From assembly GCA_964585635.1 (NCBI GenBank), contig CAZPEV010000136.1, positions 1 to 9,276 of the forward strand: a stretch of DNA of 9,276 bases. Reading direction: 5' to 3'. The stretch comes from CAZPEV01 sp964585635 (lineage in GTDB: Bacteria > Zixibacteria > MSB-5A5 > GN15 > JAAZOE01). A program made the translations under genes and the position numbers. Position 1 is the first letter of the stretch. Every line of letters begins with the position of its first letter. Shown here one piece after another: positions 6,173 to 9,276 of this stretch. The notes under the pieces are model-generated. The model was not told the origin of the DNA, searched no databases, and worked only from the letters and a program-made list of their open reading frames with translations.

Positions 6173-7966
6173 TCAACGAAGACCGGAGAAATCCGGCGGC
6201 GGCAGTACCTTTCGATACAGGTCGCCCAGCCGCTCCCAGTGAATTTTGGGTGGTCCTCCCAGTTTGGCGTCGACAAATTCTTGCCGCACTCGCTCCCGAA
6301 AGGCGGCCAGGAGAACCGGCTTAGTCTTATCCTTGGCGGCTTCGTAATCGATGGAATACTGCCGGGAGATCACCTTGATCAGATGATACCCGAATTCGGT
6401 CTTGACGGGATGGGAGATTTCGCCTATCGGCGTCGAGGAAGCTGCCCTCCAGAATGCCGGCGGCATATCATTCGGCCCGATAGTGCCCAGATCGGCCGCC
6501 GCTAGCCGGATGTCCGGGTCGCCGGGATAATACTCCTGAGCCGTTTTCAAGAAGTCTCCCCCCGACATAAGAACGTCGCGCACATATTCGGCCAGAGCGG
6601 AATCGGCAAAAATGATGTGCTGCACATAGATCGGCCTCTCAACCTGGTAATCGGAAAGATGGCTGTCATAATAGGCCTTGATCTCCTCCTCGGTCGGCAC
6701 ATAGGTGTCTTTGATAAGTTCCTTCTTGCGAATCGACACCACATACCGCGTCCAGACCTGATCGGCGAATTGCTCCACTTCCGGCTGTGTATAATATCCC
6801 AGTTTGCGCGCCGCTCGCAGCAAATGGTAACGCATGGCCACGGCCGAGATCACCTCCGCCTTCTCGTCAAAGGTCAGCGGCCGGTCAATCTTCTTCGACT
6901 TCTGATAGGGAAAGACCTGTTCGGCATAGTCCTGAAACGTCAAGGTGTCGTTGCCATACTTCTTATCCCGCCGATTGATAAAGGCCATGGGATCGTTCCT
7001 GGCATGCAGCGAATCTTCTTTCTGCAACGCGGCGCTGTCCAATTCGACGGTGCCGTCGGCGCGAATTGAATCCAGAAACGCCCGGCTCCGCACCATCAAC
7101 TTCCCCTCTGTGACCTTCTTCACCACCTGTGCCCGCACCGAATCGAGCGGAAGATAATGCTCCGGAGAAACTTCCTCCACTCGCACCGTATGCCAGCCGA
7201 AAACGGTTTTGAATACGCCGGATACCTGCCCGACCGGCAGGTTTTGCACCACCGAATCAAAGGGGGAAGCCAGGCTGGCGGCCGGCAGAAACCCCAAATC
7301 GCCGCCGCGGGTTTTGGAGCCGGGATCGTGTGAATACAGCATGGCCAGTGTGTCAAACGGCGCCCCGGTCAGTAACCGCTGATTATACTCAACGGCGAGG
7401 CCGTGAGCGATGGAATCCAGCTCAAGCTCTGACTTGCCTCGGTACAGTGCCGAATCGGCCGAAGTCTTCAAGCCCTGGGAAGATTGCACGATATGCCGAG
7501 CCCGATACATTATCGGCACCTTGAACTCTTCCCGGCTGGCCTCGTATTCGGCGGTGACCTCGGAATCACTGGTGGTCACGGAGTCCACGATGAGCTGCTG
7601 ATACAGCAGGCGCATAACCTTGTCATAGCGCAACATAAGGTACTGCCGGTACAAGACCGGGTCTTGCCGTAGATCGTACGACTTGGCCCCCACGGCCAGC
7701 AGCGAATCCAAAAGCATTCCGTACACGGCATTCAACGCCGTCGCTGAATCGACCTTCTTGATAGTCGCCGGAACCTGATCAATATAGAACTGCTCCGCCA
7801 TCATGTCGGCGTTGATCGTCAAGAACGGTGTTTCGGCGAAGACAAACGCCTGCGAGGAATCAGCTCTTTTCGTCTCCGGCTGTTGCACCAGGCTCCGCCC
7901 GCCATGGCATCCGGCCACGAGAATCGCCAAGCCGGCCAGGATCGTCAATTTAACAAATCTACCCAT
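6173..7966 (-). CDS. Peptidyl-prolyl cis-trans isomerase lipoprotein with two parvulin (PpiC) domains
   Basis: A 597-residue SurA/PrsA-like chaperone exported across the inner membrane. MGRFVKLTILAGLAILVAGC is a type II signal peptide with lipobox LVAGC, so Cys20 would be lipidated and the protein anchored facing the periplasm. An alpha-helical SurA-N-like segment (about 50-145) precedes parvulin domain 1 (about 150-266; His158 in RARHIV, Asp223 in GGDLGFL, His259 in GWHTV). A linker with a second helical region (about 330-440) leads to parvulin domain 2 (about 444-536; His450 in VQHII, Asp492 in ADLGTI, His528 in GYHLI). Both domains keep the His-Asp-His core of active parvulins. ATG 7966 is chosen because AGGGTGGAG precedes it and gives a proper signal peptide; ATG 7993 would add nine residues. 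It heads the operon with the lipid kinase and threonine aldolase and probably helps fold outer-membrane or secreted proteins. Confidence 0.88.
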   Translation of the reverse strand: MGRFVKLTILAGLAILVAGCHGGRSLVQQPETKRADSSQAFVFAETPFLTINADMMAEQFYIDQVPATIKKVDSATALNAVYGMLLDSLLAVGAKSYDLRQDPVLYRQYLMLRYDKVMRLLYQQLIVDSVTTSDSEVTAEYEASREEFKVPIMYRARHIVQSSQGLKTSADSALYRGKSELELDSIAHGLAVEYNQRLLTGAPFDTLAMLYSHDPGSKTRGGDLGFLPAASLASPFDSVVQNLPVGQVSGVFKTVFGWHTVRVEEVSPEHYLPLDSVRAQVVKKVTEGKLMVRSRAFLDSIRADGTVELDSAALQKEDSLHARNDPMAFINRRDKKYGNDTLTFQDYAEQVFPYQKSKKIDRPLTFDEKAEVISAVAMRYHLLRAARKLGYYTQPEVEQFADQVWTRYVVSIRKKELIKDTYVPTEEEIKAYYDSHLSDYQVERPIYVQHIIFADSALAEYVRDVLMSGGDFLKTAQEYYPGDPDIRLAAADLGTIGPNDMPPAFWRAASSTPIGEISHPVKTEFGYHLIKVISRQYSIDYEAAKDKTKPVLLAAFRERVRQEFVDAKLGGPPKIHWERLGDLYRKVLPPPDFSGLR

Positions 7967-7969
7967 GCT

Positions 7970-7978
7970 CTCCACCCT
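7970..7978 (-). promoter_or_regulatory. Shine-Dalgarno site of the PPIase gene
   Basis: AGGGTGGAG on the minus strand, ending 3 nt before ATG 7966. It falls inside the reading frame if ATG 7993 were used, and therefore argues for the shorter start. Confidence 0.55.
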
Positions 7979-8011
7979 ATGGTTCTGATTCATAAGCCAT
8001 TAATTAAACGT

Positions 8012-8017
8012 ATTATA
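8012..8017 (-). promoter_or_regulatory. Candidate -10 element of the PPIase operon
   Basis: A perfect TATAAT on the minus strand (8017 to 8012), about 45 nt before the chosen start. The -35 region at 17 nt spacing reads AACTTT, a poor match, so the promoter may rely on an activator or another sigma factor. Confidence 0.35.
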
Positions 8018-8073
8018 CACCCCGAAATCAAGGAAAAGTTCCATATCCGCGAACCCACCCCCGGAGAAAGCCC

Positions 8074-8102
8074 TTGCAAAGACGTCCCCTAATATGTATA
8101 TT
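8074..8102 (+). promoter_or_regulatory. Candidate sigma70-type promoter of the TSP3-repeat protein gene
   Basis: TTGCAA (8074-8079) and TATATT (8097-8102) with an ideal 17-nt spacer match the -35 and -10 consensus at 4/6 and 5/6. Transcription would begin near 8109, giving a leader of about 42 nt. It lies back to back with the minus-strand -10 candidate at 8012-8017. Confidence 0.5.
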
Positions 8103-8136
8103 TTTTGTGAAAGCCTGCACAAAATTAATTCTTACC

Positions 8137-8143
8137 GGGAGGG
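8137..8143 (+). promoter_or_regulatory. Shine-Dalgarno site of the TSP3-repeat protein gene
   Basis: GGGAGGG, 7 nt before ATG 8151: strong and well placed. It fixes the start of the partial gene. Confidence 0.65.
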
Positions 8144-8150
8144 TATTTAC

Positions 8151-9276
8151 ATGAAACGTCTGTCATGTTTGGGTATCATTATTATGGTGGGCCTGTTTCC
8201 GACCGGTGCCGCCTGGGGGGTAAATCATATTACCTTCGGCACCGTTCATCCGGGCGATACCTTGTGGGGCGGCATGCCGACCACGATCGACATCATCATT
8301 GAAAACAGCGACTCCATCCTCGCCTGGCAAATTCCGATCAGAATATACTCACCCGACGGAGCCACTTGGACCTGGAACGCCGTTCCGGAGGGATACGGCT
8401 CGACCATCAAATGCGTGTCCATCGTGCCTGGGACACGGATGGATATTAACTGGGACTTATCCGACGGGTTGCTCGTCACCCAAAGAACTGTCGATGGCAT
8501 CACCCCTGATTCCATGCTTATTGGGGCCTTCATGATGAATCAGCCGGGCATGGGAACCGGGCCGGCACAGCGGATGGTGTCGCTTCACTTGACGCCAACG
8601 GCGGTATCACCCGGTGAAGTGAAAACCATCTGCATCGACACCTGCTTTTTCCCGCCGGCCGGGCATATTTCTCTTGTTGACCATAACGCCAATCAACTCA
8701 GCATTTCGGTCACCACTCCAGTCTGCTTTTACGTGGCCGGGTGCACCACCGACGCTGACCTCGACCTTGCGTGCGACAATTGGGATAATTGCCCCAACAC
8801 CTACAACCCCAATCAGGCGGATACCGATGGTGACGGAATTGGCGACGTTTGCGATAATTGCCCCGGCTTTGCCAATGCCAGTCAACTCGATACGGACGGC
8901 GACGGCGTCGGCGACGTCTGCGACAATTGCCCGACCGTAGTCAACACAATTCAATTGGACAGCGACGCCGACGGCCGCGGTGATCTGTGCGACAATTGCC
9001 CAACCGTGTCCAATCCAGGGCAAACCGATAGCGACGGCGACGGCCTTGGCAATGCCTGCGACAACTGCCCCGGCCTTGCCAACGCCAATCAGCTTGACAC
9101 CGATGGCGACGGCGTCGGCGATCTCTGCGACAATTGTCCGCAAACGGCCAACGCCAATCAAAATGACACCGACGCCGATGGCCTAGGTGACGCTTGTGAC
9201 AACTGCCCAACCGTCCCCAACCCCAGCCAGATTGACAGCGATGGGGACGGGATCGGTAATCATTGCGACAACTGCC
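8151..9276 (+). CDS. Secreted thrombospondin type-3 repeat protein, 3' end outside the window
   Basis: Open to the window edge with no stop: 375 codons plus one base. MKRLSCLGIIIMVGLFPTGAAWG is a Sec signal peptide with a likely cleavage after Ala-Trp-Gly (21-23). Residues 24 to about 198 are beta-strand-like, rich in Thr, Ile, Pro and Gly, with cysteines at 88, 161, 165, 192 and 198. The pattern resembles cohesin-like or other immunoglobulin-type beta-sandwich modules of bacterial surface proteins; that assignment is tentative. A degenerate acidic segment (201-211) then leads into TSP3 repeats from residue 212. TSP3 repeats bind calcium through their Asp-rich loops and form a stiff rod, so this is probably an extracellular or outer-membrane-surface protein. 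The missing C-terminus may carry a sorting domain, dockerin or adhesive module. It is divergent from the PPIase operon and has its own promoter and ribosome binding site. Confidence 0.88.
   Translation, partial: MKRLSCLGIIIMVGLFPTGAAWGVNHITFGTVHPGDTLWGGMPTTIDIIIENSDSILAWQIPIRIYSPDGATWTWNAVPEGYGSTIKCVSIVPGTRMDINWDLSDGLLVTQRTVDGITPDSMLIGAFMMNQPGMGTGPAQRMVSLHLTPTAVSPGEVKTICIDTCFFPPAGHISLVDHNANQLSISVTTPVCFYVAGCTTDADLDLACDNWDNCPNTYNPNQADTDGDGIGDVCDNCPGFANASQLDTDGDGVGDVCDNCPTVVNTIQLDSDADGRGDLCDNCPTVSNPGQTDSDGDGLGNACDNCPGLANANQLDTDGDGVGDLCDNCPQTANANQNDTDADGLGDACDNCPTVPNPSQIDSDGDGIGNHCDNC
8784..9276 (+). repeat. Tandem 69-bp repeat array encoding TSP3 units
   Basis: Seven complete units of exactly 69 bp (23 residues) start at 8784, 8853, 8922, 8991, 9060, 9129 and 9198; an eighth begins at 9267. 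Each unit starts Asp-Asn-Cys-Pro, has Asn at position 8 and Gln at 11, then a calcium loop of the form DxDxDGxGD or DxDxDGxGN, and ends in Cys. The third residue and the last residue of each unit are the cysteines expected to bond between or within units. Within the array, units 2-4 and units 5-7 correspond one to one, showing a 207-bp higher-order period. The array continues past the window. Confidence 0.93.

Noticed and set aside
6168..6176. TTG start for the lipid kinase giving a 4-nt overlap with the PPIase stop
   Set aside because: Not excluded, but ATG three codons later is the better codon, keeps all family motifs and is only 5 nt from the upstream stop.
8607..9161. A 184-codon minus-strand open frame with repeated Ile/Val/Ala/Gly blocks
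   Set aside because: It is the antisense of the TSP3 repeats. The plus frame matches a known repeat family with conserved Cys, Asp and Gly spacing and has a signal peptide, promoter and ribosome binding site; the minus frame merely mirrors its 23-codon period.
8784..9276. Evenly spaced direct repeats that might suggest a CRISPR array or satellite
   Set aside because: The period is exactly 23 codons in frame, there is no repeat/spacer alternation, and the translation is a recognised protein repeat.

Overview
The window looks like chromosomal sequence from an uncultured-type Gram-negative bacterium. It is GC-rich by eye, codes densely with short gaps, and uses ordinary Shine-Dalgarno sites. 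A two-gene heptose-activation module (LPS or S-layer glycan precursors), a lipobox-bearing parvulin chaperone and a secreted thrombospondin type-3 repeat protein together point towards the FCB group or a nearby candidate phylum such as Zixibacteria. That placement is inference from gene content; there is no rRNA or other phylogenetic marker here.

Layout. Positions 1-597 hold no gene I can support, but do hold several inverted repeats. A small unrecognised protein (598-864, minus) follows, with a strong ribosome binding site and a structured upstream region (865-1143) containing an 11-bp hairpin and a 12-bp palindrome. Next is the hldA-hldC pair (minus, 1144-2621), whose reading frames overlap in ATGA; it makes ADP-activated heptose from heptose 7-phosphate. 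Diverging from it on the plus strand are a DUF3467-family protein (2756-3064) and a small zinc-ribbon membrane protein (3157-3384).

From 3491 to 7966 there are four minus-strand genes. In transcription order they are a two-parvulin-domain lipoprotein PPIase, a CTP-dependent lipid kinase-like membrane protein of the Dgk1/dolichol kinase type, a low-specificity L-threonine aldolase and an RNase Z-like metallo-beta-lactamase-fold hydrolase. The first three are tightly packed (gaps of 5 and 47 nt) and probably form an operon. The fourth follows after 170 nt and may be separately expressed. The first two suggest an envelope theme: outer-membrane or periplasmic protein folding and lipid phosphorylation.

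A divergent promoter region (7967-8150) separates the PPIase gene from a plus-strand gene for a secreted protein that runs off the window end (8151 onward). It has a signal peptide, a beta-rich N-terminal domain of about 175 residues, and then at least seven exact 23-residue thrombospondin type-3 calcium-binding repeats. These show a higher-order period of three units.

I found no mobile element, CRISPR array, tRNA, rRNA or convincing Rho-independent terminator, and no strong case for a wholly new system. The best leads are the higher-order TSP3 array, the DUF3467/zinc-ribbon pair, the unrecognised 88-residue protein with its structured leader, and the gene-free structured first 600 bases.
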